Below are positions 1 to 9,203 of a stretch of 64,000 nt of DNA, in pieces; positions within the stretch are counted from its first letter, which is position 1; every line of letters begins with the position of its first letter. The DNA is from Myxococcota bacterium (lineage in GTDB: Bacteria; Myxococcota_A; UBA9160; UBA6930), in NCBI GenBank assembly GCA_028277885.1, contig JANQFK010000086.1, positions 52,014-116,013 of the forward strand, in the 5' to 3' direction. A model generated the notes under the pieces. The model was not told where the DNA came from. It ran no database searches and saw nothing but the letters and a program-made list of their open reading frames with translations. The position numbers and the translations under genes are program-made.

Positions 1-722
1 TGGGGAATGAAGGCCTCGGTGCTGGCCAGGTTCTGCTCGGCCTGGCGCACGTCGAGGTCGCCCACCAGGCCGGCGCGGTTGCGGTCCGAGGTGAGCTGGA
101 GCGAGCCGCGCTGGGTCTCGACGTTGCCCTCGGCGAAGCGGATCCGGGCCTGGAAGGAGCGGACGTCGACGTACACCGTCGCCACCTCGGCGTAGAGCAG
201 GACCAGGACGTCACGGTAGTCCTCGACCGAGGCCCCGAAGCCCGCCTCGGCGGACTCCACGGAGCGGGTGATGCGGCCCCAGAGGTCGATCTCCCAGCTC
301 GAGTCGACCCCGAGGGAGAGGAGGTTGTCGCTCCGGTTGCCGGGCGGAACGACCATGGGAAAGGTGCCCTCGCTCAGGCGGTCGCGCTGGGCGGCGCCGG
401 TCCCGTCGACATCGGGGAAGCGCTCGCCCGACGCGATGCCGAGCCGGGCCCGCGACTCCTGGATGCGGGCGACGGCCTCGCGCAGGTCGAAGTTCCCGGC
501 ACCCGCGCGCTCGATCAGGTCGTCGAGCAGCGGGTCGTCGAGCACGGTCCACCAGGTGCGCAGGCCCGCCTCGCCCCGGGCGAGCCCCTCCACGAGCTGC
601 TGGTGCCAGCGGTCCGGCGTCTCCGGCTGGGGAGCCTCGTAGTCGGGCCCCACGGTGACGCATCCGCCGAGCAGGACGAGCAGGAGGAGCGGCGAGGAGC
701 CGGTACGGGCGCGGGGGGCCAT
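1..722 (-). CDS. RND efflux outer-membrane lipoprotein, NodT/TolC family (3' end outside window)
   Basis: The reading frame opens at an ATG and runs off the left edge after 240 codons, so only the N-terminal half is here. It starts with a lipoprotein signal: MAPRAR, a Leu-rich stretch, then the lipobox LGGC (Cys about residue 21), followed by VGPDYEAP, the usual mature start of NodT-type outer-membrane factors. Later it reads DVRQAEQNLAST, a typical helix of the outer-membrane efflux protein domain. The family forms the trimeric outer-membrane channel of tripartite RND pumps; the inner-membrane pump and adaptor would be expected beyond the left edge. Fourteen bases separate it from the upstream Na/Pi gene on the same strand. 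Confidence 0.88.
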   Translation of the reverse strand, partial: MAPRARTGSSPLLLLVLLGGCVTVGPDYEAPQPETPDRWHQQLVEGLARGEAGLRTWWTVLDDPLLDDLIERAGAGNFDLREAVARIQESRARLGIASGERFPDVDGTGAAQRDRLSEGTFPMVVPPGNRSDNLLSLGVDSSWEIDLWGRITRSVESAEAGFGASVEDYRDVLVLLYAEVATVYVDVRSFQARIRFAEGNVETQRGSLQLTSDRNRAGLVGDLDVRQAEQNLASTEAFIP

Positions 723-735
723 GGCGGCGGGGAGC

Positions 736-2454
736 CTAGCCCAGCGACCTCGCCGCATCTGCCCGCGGGACCTCGGCCTCGGGCACGTCCGAGGCCACCG
801 TCTTGGCGATGCGCTTGGCGAAGTAGTAGATGCGCTTGAAGACCTCGATCACTTCGGCCTCGAGCCGGTACTTGGTGAGGCCCCCCGGCTCGCCCGCCGC
901 CAGGCGACCGGCCAGGTAGGTCTCCAGCGCGTCCGCCTGCTCGACCACCGTCCGCTTGGCCTCGATCACCCGTCTCGCCTCCTCCCGATCCTCCTCCACG
1001 AAGGCGCGCACCGCCTGGCTGGCGGCCTCTTCGATCCGGGCGCGGAACTCCCGGAGCCGCTTCAGGGTCTCGTCGCTCACCGTGAGCCGTTGCTGGGAGA
1101 GCTCGGCCACGATGGCGGCGGCGTTCACCCCGATGGTGTCGGCCGCGTTGTGGAGATGGTTCGCCACGGCGAGGGACCTCTCGAGCTCCTCGGTCTCTCG
1201 CGCGCTGAGCTGTCGCCCGAGGAGGCGACGCGCGTAGTCGAGGATCGACTCGTGGAGCACCCGCACGTCCTCGACCGCGGCGTCCACCGTCGCGCGGTCG
1301 AAGGCGCCGGCCTCGGGGCGATAGCGCAGCGCCTCGAGCACCTCGCCCACCACCTCGCCGAGGTGCCCGATCTCGAGGCGCAGCCGGTCGAGGCCCAGGG
1401 AGGGCGTGTCCAGGTAGACGTCCTCGAGGAAGCGGGGCCGCGCGCGCTCGGGCACCTCGGCCGGCCGCTCGGGGACCAGCCAGATCACGAGCCGGGCGAT
1501 GGGGCCCGTGAAGCCGATGAAGGCCACGGTGTTGGCGATGTTGAAGGCGCTGTGGGCATTGGCGATCTGGCGCGGGGTCTCGGCCGCCAGGCGCGCGGCG
1601 CCGGCGAGCTCGGGCGAGGCGGGCGAGATGCGGCGAACGAACTCAGCGAGCTCGGGGATGAGCGCGACCCAGACGAGCGCCCCGGCCACGTTGAAGAGCA
1701 CGTGGATCGTGGCGGCCTGGACGGCCGCCCGCGGCTTCCCCAGCGTGGCGAGCGGCGCCGTCACGCAGGTGCCGATGTTGGCGCCCAGGGCCAGCGCGAT
1801 GCCGGCCTCGAGGGTGATGAAGCCCTGGCTCGCCAGCACGATCACGATGCCCGTGGTCGCCGAGGAGCTCTGCACCAGGGCCGTGAAGAGCGCGGACGCC
1901 AGCATGGCGAGCAGCGGCCGGTGGATGTCCTGCATGGCGGTGATGAAGGGCTCGTAGCTCCGCAGCGGCCTGGTTCCGTCGCTCATCAGGTCCATGCCGA
2001 AGAAGATCAGGCCGAGCCCCATGATGATGGACCCGACCTGACGGACCTTCTCCCGTCCGCTCAGGAACTGCATCCCGAAGCCGAAGGCGATCAGCACCAG
2101 GGCGTACTGGGTCACCTTGAAGGCGATGATCTGGGCCGTGATGGTGGTGCCGACGTTGGCGCCCATGATGACGCCCACGGACTGGGAGACCGACATCAGG
2201 CCCGCGGTGATGAAGCCCACCACCAGCACCGTGGTGACCGAGGAGGACTGGATCACCGCGGTCACGAAGGCCCCGGTGAAGGCCGCCGTGAAGCGGTTCC
2301 TCGTGAGCCGGCCGAGCAGGCGACGCATGCCGTCGCCCGCCACCGCCTTCATGGAGTCGGTCATCTGCTCCATGCCGAACAGGAAGATGGCGAGGCCGCC
2401 GAGCAGGCCGATCAGGACGGCGGAGACGTCGAGGGAGGTCGCGGTGGCGTCCAT
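736..2454 (-). CDS. Na/Pi-cotransporter family protein with C-terminal PhoU-like domain
   Basis: A 572-residue inner-membrane protein. The N-terminal ~310 residues are hydrophobic and carry the two inverted QSSS repeats that define the Na+/Pi cotransporter family (AVIQSSSVTT near residue 67 and ALVQSSSATT near residue 192), with GANVGTT and GANIGTC following them. The charged helical C-terminal third (about 340-560) fits the PhoU-like domain found in bacterial YjbB/NptA-type members. Family knowledge: phosphate movement or phosphate-linked regulation at the cytoplasmic membrane. It starts at ATG in front of pgi on the same strand; no pst or pho genes are near. Confidence 0.9.
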   Translation of the reverse strand: MDATATSLDVSAVLIGLLGGLAIFLFGMEQMTDSMKAVAGDGMRRLLGRLTRNRFTAAFTGAFVTAVIQSSSVTTVLVVGFITAGLMSVSQSVGVIMGANVGTTITAQIIAFKVTQYALVLIAFGFGMQFLSGREKVRQVGSIIMGLGLIFFGMDLMSDGTRPLRSYEPFITAMQDIHRPLLAMLASALFTALVQSSSATTGIVIVLASQGFITLEAGIALALGANIGTCVTAPLATLGKPRAAVQAATIHVLFNVAGALVWVALIPELAEFVRRISPASPELAGAARLAAETPRQIANAHSAFNIANTVAFIGFTGPIARLVIWLVPERPAEVPERARPRFLEDVYLDTPSLGLDRLRLEIGHLGEVVGEVLEALRYRPEAGAFDRATVDAAVEDVRVLHESILDYARRLLGRQLSARETEELERSLAVANHLHNAADTIGVNAAAIVAELSQQRLTVSDETLKRLREFRARIEEAASQAVRAFVEEDREEARRVIEAKRTVVEQADALETYLAGRLAAGEPGGLTKYRLEAEVIEVFKRIYYFAKRIAKTVASDVPEAEVPRADAARSLG

Positions 2455-2502
2455 GGGGGGCTCCCGAAGCGTGCGACGGAGGGAACCGTCGCGGCTCCGA
2501 CC

Positions 2503-4137
2503 CTATCCCAGGTCGCGCAGCCTCCGGTAGAGGCGGATCAACGCGTTGGTGGACGCGTCGTGCCCCAGCTCGGGCTGGACCGCGGCGGTGAGCTCGGGGG
2601 CGATCCGCCCCGCCAGCACCTTGCCGAGCTCGACGCCCCACTGGTCGAAGGAGTTCACGTTCCACACCACGCCCTGGACGAAGACCTTGTGCTCGTAGAG
2701 CGCGACCAGCGCGCCGAGCACCCGGGGCGTGAGCCGCTCGGCCAGGATCGTGGTGCTGGGCCGGTTGCCCGGGAACGTGCGGTGGGGCACCAGCTCCGGC
2801 GCCACGCCCTCGGCCGCCACCTCCTCGGCGGTCCTGCCGAAGGCCAGCGCCTCGCCCTGGGCGAACAGGTTCGCGGCGAGCAGGTCGTGGTGTGCACCGT
2901 TCGGGTTCAGGCTGTGGGCGAAGCCGATGAAGTCGATCGGGACCAGGTGGGTGCCCTGGTGGAGCAGCTGGAAGAAGGAGTGCTGGCCGTTGGTGCCGGG
3001 CTCGCCGAACAGGATCGGCGCCGTGGTGCAGCCCACCGGGCTGCCGTCCCGGTCCACCCCCTTGCCGTTGCTCTCCATGTCGAGCTGCTGGAGGTAGGCG
3101 GGGAAGCGGTGCAGGTACTGGTCGTAGGGGATCACGGCGTGGGCGGTGGCGCCCAGGAAGCCCGAGTACCAGACGCCCAGCAGGCCGAGCAGCACCGGCG
3201 CGTTGGCGTCCAGCGGCGCCGTGCGGAAGTGCTCGTCCATGGCGTGGAAGCCGGCCAGCAGCTCGCGGAAGCGCTCGGGCCCGATGGCCATCATGAGCGA
3301 GAGGCCGATCGCCGAATCCAGCGAGTAGCGCCCGCCCACCCAGTCCCAGAAGCCGAACATGTTGGCCGGGTCGATCCCGAAGGCCGTCACCTCGGCGGCG
3401 TTGGTGGAGACCGCCACGAAGTGCCGCGCCACGGCGGCCTCGTCGCCGAGGGCGGCCAGGCACCACTCGCGCGCGCTGCGCGCGTTGGTGAGGGTCTCGA
3501 GGGTGGTGAAGGTCTTGGAGGAGACGATGAAGAGCGTCTCGGCCGGGTCGAGGTCGCGCACGCGCTCGGCGAGGTCCGTGCCGTCCACGTTGGAGACGAA
3601 GCGCAGGGTGAGGTCGCGGTCCGCGTAGTGGCGCAGCGCCTCGCTGGCCATGACGGGCCCGAGGTCCGAGCCGCCGATCCCGACGTTCACCACGTTGCGG
3701 ATGCGCCGGCCGGTGTGTCCCTTCCAGGCCCCCGAGCGCACCGCCTCGCTGAACTCCGCCATGCGGTCCAGCACGGCGTGGACGTCGGGCACCACGTCGT
3801 GGCCGTCCACCGCGATGCGGCCGTCTCGCGGCGCGCGCAGCGCCACGTGGAGCACCGCGCGCCCCTCGGTGGTGTTGATGCGCTCGCCGCCGAACATGGC
3901 CTCGATGCGCGAGGCGAGGCCGGCCTGGCGGGCCAGGTCGCACAGGAGGCCGAGGGTCTCGGCGGTGACGCGGTTCTTCGAGTAGTCCAGGTGGAGGCCC
4001 GCGGCCTCCAGGGTGAAGCGCTCCGCACGCCCCGGATCCTCGGCGAACAGCGTTCGCAGGTGGGTGGTGCCGATCTCGGACCGGTGCGCCTCGAGGGCCT
4101 TCCAGGCCGGCGAGGCGGTGACGGGGCCGGCGCTCAT
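2503..4137 (-). CDS. pgi: glucose-6-phosphate isomerase
   Basis: Interconverts glucose-6-phosphate and fructose-6-phosphate in the cytoplasm. The 544-residue product is close to the E. coli length (549). Visible signatures are NVGIGGSDLGPVM, the phosphate-binding FIVSSKTFTTLETL, GGRYSLDSAIGLS and the C-terminal QLLHQGT. I chose the ATG giving MSAGPVTASPAW because it aligns with the usual N-terminus (...AAWQALQKH); the frame is open to an ATG 36 bases further upstream, which would add 12 poorly matching residues. It is divergent from rpiA across 82 bases, so glycolysis and pentose-phosphate enzymes sit back to back. No missing catalytic segment is apparent. Confidence 0.96.
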   Translation of the reverse strand: MSAGPVTASPAWKALEAHRSEIGTTHLRTLFAEDPGRAERFTLEAAGLHLDYSKNRVTAETLGLLCDLARQAGLASRIEAMFGGERINTTEGRAVLHVALRAPRDGRIAVDGHDVVPDVHAVLDRMAEFSEAVRSGAWKGHTGRRIRNVVNVGIGGSDLGPVMASEALRHYADRDLTLRFVSNVDGTDLAERVRDLDPAETLFIVSSKTFTTLETLTNARSAREWCLAALGDEAAVARHFVAVSTNAAEVTAFGIDPANMFGFWDWVGGRYSLDSAIGLSLMMAIGPERFRELLAGFHAMDEHFRTAPLDANAPVLLGLLGVWYSGFLGATAHAVIPYDQYLHRFPAYLQQLDMESNGKGVDRDGSPVGCTTAPILFGEPGTNGQHSFFQLLHQGTHLVPIDFIGFAHSLNPNGAHHDLLAANLFAQGEALAFGRTAEEVAAEGVAPELVPHRTFPGNRPSTTILAERLTPRVLGALVALYEHKVFVQGVVWNVNSFDQWGVELGKVLAGRIAPELTAAVQPELGHDASTNALIRLYRRLRDLG

Positions 4138-4219
4138 GGACACGGAGGATAGACGAAGCCCCGGGACCGGCACGGCAACGGGTCGCTATGCTCGGGCGTC
4201 TTCCGACGGGAGTGCCCGG

Positions 4220-4876
4220 ATGGACCAGGACAGCGCCAAGCAGGCGGTGGGGCGACGCGCCGCGGAGCTCGTGAAGGACGGCATGCGGGTCGGCCTCGGC
4301 ACGGGCTCGACGGTGCGCTGGACCGTTCTGGCCCTCGGCGAGCGCAAGCCCGACGTGGTGTGCGTCGCCACCTCGCGCCAGACCGAGGAGCTCGCGAGCG
4401 GGGCCGGCCTGCGGCTCGTGTCACCCGACGAGGCGGGGGCGCTCGACGTCGCCATCGACGGCGCCGACGAGATCGACCCCGGCTGGAACCTCGTGAAGGG
4501 CGGCGGCGGCGCGCTGACCCGGGAGAAGGTGGTGGCCCAGATGGCCGCGCGCTTCGTGGTGGTGGCCGACGAGTCCAAGCTGGTGACCGAGCTCGGCGGC
4601 TTCGGGCTGCCCCTCGAGGTGCTGCCCTTCGCGCCCGGCGTGGTCTCGGATCGCGTCCTCGCTCTGGGCGCCACGACGGTCACCCGCCGCGAGGCGGCCA
4701 GCGACAACGGCAACCTGCTCCTGGATGCCGCCTTCGGGCGCATCCCCGACCCCGCCGCCCTGGCGGCCCGGCTCGCCGGCATCCCCGGCCTGGTGGAGCA
4801 CGGCCTGTTCCTCGCCGACTGCGTCTCCGACGTGCTCGTCGCCGGCGAGTCCGGTGTGCGGGAGCTCGTGCGGTGA
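4220..4876 (+). CDS. rpiA: ribose-5-phosphate isomerase A
   Basis: Interconverts ribose-5-phosphate and ribulose-5-phosphate in the pentose phosphate pathway. At 218 residues it matches the E. coli enzyme (219). The substrate loop GTGSTV (about residues 27-32), the acidic motif DGADEID and the lysine loop KGGGGALTREK are all present in order. The frame is open for 207 bases upstream, but the ATG at 4220 gives MDQDSAKQAVGRRAAELV, the normal N-terminus. Its TGA overlaps the GTG of the next gene by four bases, indicating translational coupling to the DUF4136 lipoprotein. Confidence 0.96.
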   Translation: MDQDSAKQAVGRRAAELVKDGMRVGLGTGSTVRWTVLALGERKPDVVCVATSRQTEELASGAGLRLVSPDEAGALDVAIDGADEIDPGWNLVKGGGGALTREKVVAQMAARFVVVADESKLVTELGGFGLPLEVLPFAPGVVSDRVLALGATTVTRREAASDNGNLLLDAAFGRIPDPAALAARLAGIPGLVEHGLFLADCVSDVLVAGESGVRELVR

Positions 4877-5439
4877 CGCCCGCCCGCTGGCTCGCCGCGC
4901 TGGTCGTCGCCGCGGTCGCCGTCTCCTGCACCCCCTTCCGGGTCGCCTACGACTTCGATCCCTCCGCCGACTTCGGCGCCCTGCGCAGCTACGCCTGGCT
5001 GCCGGGCCTCCAGCCGCCCACCGGCGACCCGCGCGTCGACAACAGCATCGTGGACTCGCGGATCCGCGCCGCCGTGGACACGAGGCTCGCCGCCATGGGC
5101 TACGCCAAGGACTTCCCCGAGCGTGCCGACTTCCTCGTCGCCTACCACGCCGCCGTCGCCGAGAAGATCGACGTCGAGACGATCGACCGGTACTACGGCC
5201 CGGGCCCCCGCTGGGCCGGGGTGGTGGTGACCGACACCGTGGTGACGGAGTACGAGGAGGGCACCCTGCTCCTCGACGTGGTGGATCGCGGCAGCCGCAA
5301 GCTGCTCTGGCGCGGCTCGGTGCAGGCGCGCCTCGACCGCCAGGCGAGCCCCGCCGAGCGCAGCGGGCGCGTCCAGGTCGCCGTGGACGAGATGCTCGCG
5401 AGGTTCCCGCCCCCGGAGACCCGGGCCGAGGCCCCCTGA
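4873..5439 (+). CDS. DUF4136-type lipoprotein
   Basis: A 188-residue predicted lipoprotein starting at GTG inside the rpiA stop (GTGA overlap). A hydrophobic signal ends at AVSC (Cys19). After it come YDFDPSADFGALRSYAWLPG, then DSRIRAAVDTRLAAMGY, and near the end LDVVDRGSRKLLWRGSVQ. This order (YDfd..dFs.lrsY.W, IR.avd..L...Gy, lLWRG) is the recognisable layout of DUF4136 proteins, which are periplasmic or outer-membrane lipoproteins of unknown function. The link to rpiA is positional only. The GTG start is preferred because upstream in-frame sequence encodes no signal peptide. Confidence 0.8.
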   Translation: MTPARWLAALVVAAVAVSCTPFRVAYDFDPSADFGALRSYAWLPGLQPPTGDPRVDNSIVDSRIRAAVDTRLAAMGYAKDFPERADFLVAYHAAVAEKIDVETIDRYYGPGPRWAGVVVTDTVVTEYEEGTLLLDVVDRGSRKLLWRGSVQARLDRQASPAERSGRVQVAVDEMLARFPPPETRAEAP

Positions 5440-5500
5440 CCCCGGCGCCCCCGAGGCCCCGGCTGCGTTACGCTCCTCGGGCTCGCACAGGAGATCGCCG

Positions 5501-5818
5501 ATGAAGGCCCCGGCCTGGATCCTGCTCCCCGCTCTCGCGCTCCCGCTCTGGGCCCGGCCCGCCGCGGCGACCCGCTGCAGCGAGTGGACGCGGCTCCCTG
5601 CCCAGCAGAAGACCGCGGCCATCCAGGGGCTCGCCGCCGATCTGGCCCGCAACAACCGGGTCCGGCAGACCAGCGTGAACGGCGTCGCGCTCCAGCAGTG
5701 CCTCGAGAAGAGGGTGCGGGCCATCCAGCTCGACTTCGACGCCGCCTGCGCGGAGTCGACGGACCTGCAGACGCTGAACCGCATCTTCCGGCACCACGCC
5801 TGGAGCTGCGTGCGATGA
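5501..5818 (+). CDS. small secreted protein of unknown function
   Basis: I do not recognise the family. The 105-residue product has a clear signal peptide (MKAPAW, a hydrophobic core, cleavage probable after PAAA at about residue 23) and a mature part with four Cys (TRCSEW, QQCLEK, DAACAE, WSCVR), suitable for two periplasmic disulfides. An AGGAG ribosome-binding site lies 9 bases before the ATG. Its TGA overlaps the ATG of the next gene (ATGA), so the pair is probably co-translated and both products are exported. Confidence 0.68.
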   Translation: MKAPAWILLPALALPLWARPAAATRCSEWTRLPAQQKTAAIQGLAADLARNNRVRQTSVNGVALQQCLEKRVRAIQLDFDAACAESTDLQTLNRIFRHHAWSCVR

Positions 5819-6489
5819 GGGCGACCGCACTGGCCGTCGCGCTCTCGCTGTGCGCCTGCGCGACCACGGAGCGGACCGGGCTCGCGAAGCCCTCGGGCTT
5901 CCTCGGCGACTACTCCCGGCTGAGCGGCGGCGGGGAGGAGCAGGCCGCGCTGGTGTACATCGAGCCGGGCGCGGACTTCGCGCGCTACCACAGCGTCCTG
6001 GTCGAGCCCGTGGTGGCCTGGAAGGGCGGTGACAGCCAGCTCCAGGACGTGCCCCGGGAGGAGCTCTTCGGCCTGGTGAACCACCTCGACGCCGCGCTGC
6101 GCGAGCAGCTCGCCATCCCGTTCAAGGTGGTCGAGCGCCCCGGGCCCGGCGTGCTCCGGCTGCGGACCGCCATCACCGAGGCGCGGGCCTCGCCCGTCGT
6201 CCTCGACATCGCCTCCACGGTGCTGCCCCCGGCGCGCCTGCTGAGCGCCGCCAAGAAGCTCGCCACGGGCACCGAGGCCTTCGTGGGCCGCGCCGCCATC
6301 GAGGTGGAGATCCTCGACGGCCTGACCGGCGAGCGCCTGGTCGCGGCGGTGGACGAGCGCGCCGGCACCAAGACCCTGAGCGGCGCGGCGCGCACCTGGG
6401 GCGACGTCGAGGCCGCCTTCGACGACTGGGCGCGCGTCATCGCCCAGCGGCTCGCGACCCTGCGCGCCCTCGACGCGACGCTCGAGTGA
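5815..6489 (+). CDS. DUF3313-like lipoprotein
   Basis: A 224-residue predicted lipoprotein: the signal MRATALAVALSLCACATT offers Cys13 or Cys15 as lipidation site. The mature part starts PSGFLGDYSRL, then VYIEPGADFARYHSVLVEPV; SGFLgdYs.L followed by a Y..v.v.pv strand is characteristic of DUF3313 lipoproteins, whose function is unknown. It ends with an amphipathic helix (WARVIAQRLATLRAL). ATG overlaps the stop of the preceding small secreted protein. Fifteen bases separate it from the convergent porin gene, with no obvious terminator between them. Confidence 0.72.
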   Translation: MRATALAVALSLCACATTERTGLAKPSGFLGDYSRLSGGGEEQAALVYIEPGADFARYHSVLVEPVVAWKGGDSQLQDVPREELFGLVNHLDAALREQLAIPFKVVERPGPGVLRLRTAITEARASPVVLDIASTVLPPARLLSAAKKLATGTEAFVGRAAIEVEILDGLTGERLVAAVDERAGTKTLSGAARTWGDVEAAFDDWARVIAQRLATLRALDATLE

Positions 6490-6504
6490 GGCGCGCCGCG
6501 GCCC

Positions 6505-7857
6505 TCAGAGCACCGGGATCTCGTAGTTCAGGATGATGCGGAACTGCGCGTTCGTCTCGGGCGCGCCGTTCTGCTGGACCACCGAGCCCCGGAGGCGCAG
6601 CCAGAAGCCGGGCAGCAGGCCCGCCTCGGGGCGCCAGTCCACGGTGAGGTCCCACTCCTGGCGATTGGGAAGCGAGCCCCCGTCCACCGGGTCCCGCGCC
6701 CCGGCGCCCCGCGTGTAGCTCCCGAAGGCGCTCACGTCCCGAAGGCCGGCCACCCGGCCCGAGAGCGTCACGCCCAGCGCATCCTCGCCGGCCCGGTCGA
6801 AGTCCTCCTGCATGCGCGAGAGGTAGCTCGGCCGGCTGCCGAAGGGGCTGCGGATCCCCTCCTCCCCGTCCGTCGTGGTCGCGGCGAGGCTCAGGATGAG
6901 GCTCCGCCACCCGAAGGCCGCCCGAGCGCCCACGGTCCGCGTGTCGAAGGCCTCGCCGGTCAGCAGGTCCTCGCCCACGGAGCGCTGGTCCGTGAGCTGC
7001 AGCCCGAGCCGCACGCCCAGCTCGTCGCCCAGGTCGAGGTTCCAGTCCGCCTCGGCGTAGAAGATGTTCAGCACGTCCGGGACGTAGTGATCGATGAAGC
7101 CCAGCGAGAAGCGGTCGTCCGGGGACCAGCGCAGGCCGACGAAGGAGAGGTTCCGGTTCTTCGTCGCGACCCCCGCCCGGCGGGCGGGCGAGACGAAGTC
7201 GTCGTCGTTGCGCTCCTTCATGCCGGTGAGGTGACCGGCGCCGAAGCGGAGCGCGCCCTCGTTCTGCAGGAAGCTGACGCCCTCCACGGTGCGGGGCGTC
7301 ATGCGACTGTCCTGCCGGTTCACGTAGGGCAGCTCGAGGGAGTGGCGCCAGAGCGTGAGCCGGTTGCCCCGGTGCTCGAGCTTCACGAAGGCCTCGCCGA
7401 GGACCGTGTAGGGCCGCTGGCCCGGGCCCAGCAGCAGGCTCCCGTCGGTCTCCGCGGGGCCGTAGACGTCCTGGGAGTGGAACAGCTTCGCGCCGATGGA
7501 GAGCGTCTCCCGCCACAGGCCGGACTCGTAGTCGAGCCAGCCCCCCGCCGCCCAGGCCGCGTCCCGCGTGTCGCCCAGGTTGCGCCGGTTGAACACGTAG
7601 GTGCGCAGGTGGAGGAACGCCTTCGAGTCCCGCAGGAAGGGCGGCAGGTCCTTGAGCCGGCGCTTCAGGTTCGGGAAGAGGGTCGGCTTCCTCTCGGCCT
7701 CCTCGAACCCGCTCTCGAGGGGGCTCTCGAGCTCCTCGACGGAGTCGGGAGCGGGCTCGTGGTCGCGCTGGGACTCGGCGGCCCGGGCGCGCGTGGCCGC
7801 GAGCAGCGCAAGGGCGAGGGCGACGACGAGCGGGAGCGCGCTGGCCGCCCGTCTCAC
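6505..7857 (-). CDS. OprD-family outer-membrane porin
   Basis: A 450-residue protein with a signal peptide (cleavage probably after ARAAE near residue 28) followed by alternating hydrophobic beta-strand-like segments to the C-terminus. The stretch DSKAFLHLRTYVFNRRN, then WLDYESG, then LWRHSLELPYVNRQDSRM matches the N-terminal half of OprD porins, and the last strand ends ILNYEIPVL as expected for a Bam-inserted barrel. Family role: diffusion of small organic acids or amino acids; the substrate is unknown here. GTG at 7857 overlaps the stop of the AsmA-like gene (GTGA). The frame is open far upstream, but a signal peptide begins only at this GTG. Confidence 0.82.
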   Translation of the reverse strand: MRRAASALPLVVALALALLAATRARAAESQRDHEPAPDSVEELESPLESGFEEAERKPTLFPNLKRRLKDLPPFLRDSKAFLHLRTYVFNRRNLGDTRDAAWAAGGWLDYESGLWRETLSIGAKLFHSQDVYGPAETDGSLLLGPGQRPYTVLGEAFVKLEHRGNRLTLWRHSLELPYVNRQDSRMTPRTVEGVSFLQNEGALRFGAGHLTGMKERNDDDFVSPARRAGVATKNRNLSFVGLRWSPDDRFSLGFIDHYVPDVLNIFYAEADWNLDLGDELGVRLGLQLTDQRSVGEDLLTGEAFDTRTVGARAAFGWRSLILSLAATTTDGEEGIRSPFGSRPSYLSRMQEDFDRAGEDALGVTLSGRVAGLRDVSAFGSYTRGAGARDPVDGGSLPNRQEWDLTVDWRPEAGLLPGFWLRLRGSVVQQNGAPETNAQFRIILNYEIPVL

Positions 7858-9203
7858 CGCCCGGTCTTGCTGCGCGGGAGCACCTTGTCGACCCCCCTCC
7901 GCACCGCGTCCACGCCTCCCTGCACGACGCCCGCCATCGCCCGCTGCACGCCCTCCACGCCGCCGAGCAGGCGCACCAGGGTCCGGGCCGAGACCCGGGA
8001 GGCGTCGACCTTGAAGGACGGCTCGGTCAGTGTACCGCCCACCGCCACCGCGATCGGGACGAAATCCTCGGCGCCGAGGGTCGGCAACGGAAGCTTCGCC
8101 ATGGAGAAGACCTTGCGGGCGCCCTGGGTGGTGAAGGTCACGCGGGTCGAGAGATCGAGGCCACCGTCGAAGCCGAGGCTCCCGGTGCCCTCGGCGAGGT
8201 AGTCGTCGGTCTCGATCCGCAGCGCCTCGGTCGCGATGCGCGATCCGGACAGTGTGAAGGGGTGGCGGATCTCGAGGAGCTTCGTGGGCGCCGCCCGGCC
8301 CCGGTCGAGGCGCAGCGCCTCGACGCCGGGGATGCGCAGGAACAGGGCCTCCCACACCGCGCGCAGCAGCGAGAAGGAGGGCAGGTTGCCGCCCCGCATC
8401 GCGAGCTGGCCCTCGCCGGTGAGGGTGCCGAGCCAGACCTCGGGCTCCGACCAGTCGCCGGCGAAGCGCCCGTCGAGGTCGAGGCTTCCGAGGTCGGTCT
8501 CGACGTCGCGCTGGAGGACCACCGGCACCAGGCGGTCGAGGTCCGCGCCCTCGGCGTCGACGTGGGCCTCGAAGCGTCGCTCGCCGAAGTCCACCGTACC
8601 CGCGGCCTGCCAGCTCCCGCCGCACCAGGTGGTGCGCAGCTCCGCGACCCGCATCACGCCGCCCTCGAGGTCGAAGACGCCCTCCACCTCGCCGCCGTCG
8701 ACCCGCTCCACGGCGAGGCGCGCCGCCTGCACCCGCGCCCCATCGAGGGCGAGACCCTCGGGCCCGAGGCGCAGACCGGCCTCGAGGCGTGCAGGTCCCG
8801 TCACCCGGGTGATGCCGGACGTCACCCGGCCCTGGTCGAGCTCCGCCTGGAGGGGCCCGGACCAGGTGTCGGCGTCGGGCGCACGCTCGAGCTCGAGGTC
8901 GAGATGCCCCGCCGCGAGCTCGCCCGGCGCGCGGCCGCGCAGCGCGACGGTCGCGTCCGCGACGAGGATGCGCCCTGCGGCTCCCTCCTCCGCGCTGGCC
9001 AGCACCAGGCGCGCCAGCTCGAGCTCCACGTCCCAGCGGTCGTCGCCGACCTGCTCGAGACGCAGGCGCGGCGACTCGACGCGCAGGTCCAGTGGCGCAG
9101 CGGCGGCGCCCGCCGCCGCGAGCTGGGCGGCGAGGAGGAGGACCCGGGCTGAGCGCGAGATCAGCCCTCGGCGCCTACGTAGTAGGGCGAGAGCTGGCGC
9201 CAC
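7854..9203 (-). CDS. AsmA-like envelope protein
   Basis: A 449-residue exported protein with an N-terminal hydrophobic segment (ARVLLLAAQLAAAGAAAA) and then repeated beta-rich segments. The C-terminal part (GEGQLAMRGGNLPSFSLLRAV, FTLSGSRIATEALRIETDDY, GSLGFDGGLDLSTRV, VGGTLTEPSFKVD) follows the AsmA_2/DUF3971-like C-terminal pattern. AsmA-like proteins are inner-membrane-anchored periplasmic proteins linked to lipid transport between membranes; the assignment here is to the fold, not a substrate. The only ATG available overlaps the upstream lipoprotein gene by 43 bases. It is coupled to the porin downstream by a GTGA overlap. Confidence 0.75.
   Translation of the reverse strand: MAPALALLRRRRGLISRSARVLLLAAQLAAAGAAAAPLDLRVESPRLRLEQVGDDRWDVELELARLVLASAEEGAAGRILVADATVALRGRAPGELAAGHLDLELERAPDADTWSGPLQAELDQGRVTSGITRVTGPARLEAGLRLGPEGLALDGARVQAARLAVERVDGGEVEGVFDLEGGVMRVAELRTTWCGGSWQAAGTVDFGERRFEAHVDAEGADLDRLVPVVLQRDVETDLGSLDLDGRFAGDWSEPEVWLGTLTGEGQLAMRGGNLPSFSLLRAVWEALFLRIPGVEALRLDRGRAAPTKLLEIRHPFTLSGSRIATEALRIETDDYLAEGTGSLGFDGGLDLSTRVTFTTQGARKVFSMAKLPLPTLGAEDFVPIAVAVGGTLTEPSFKVDASRVSARTLVRLLGGVEGVQRAMAGVVQGGVDAVRRGVDKVLPRSKTGR

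Noticed and set aside
655..4152. An 1165-codon plus-strand frame opposite the Na/Pi and pgi genes
   Set aside because: Antisense shadow of two well-identified genes; no domain content.
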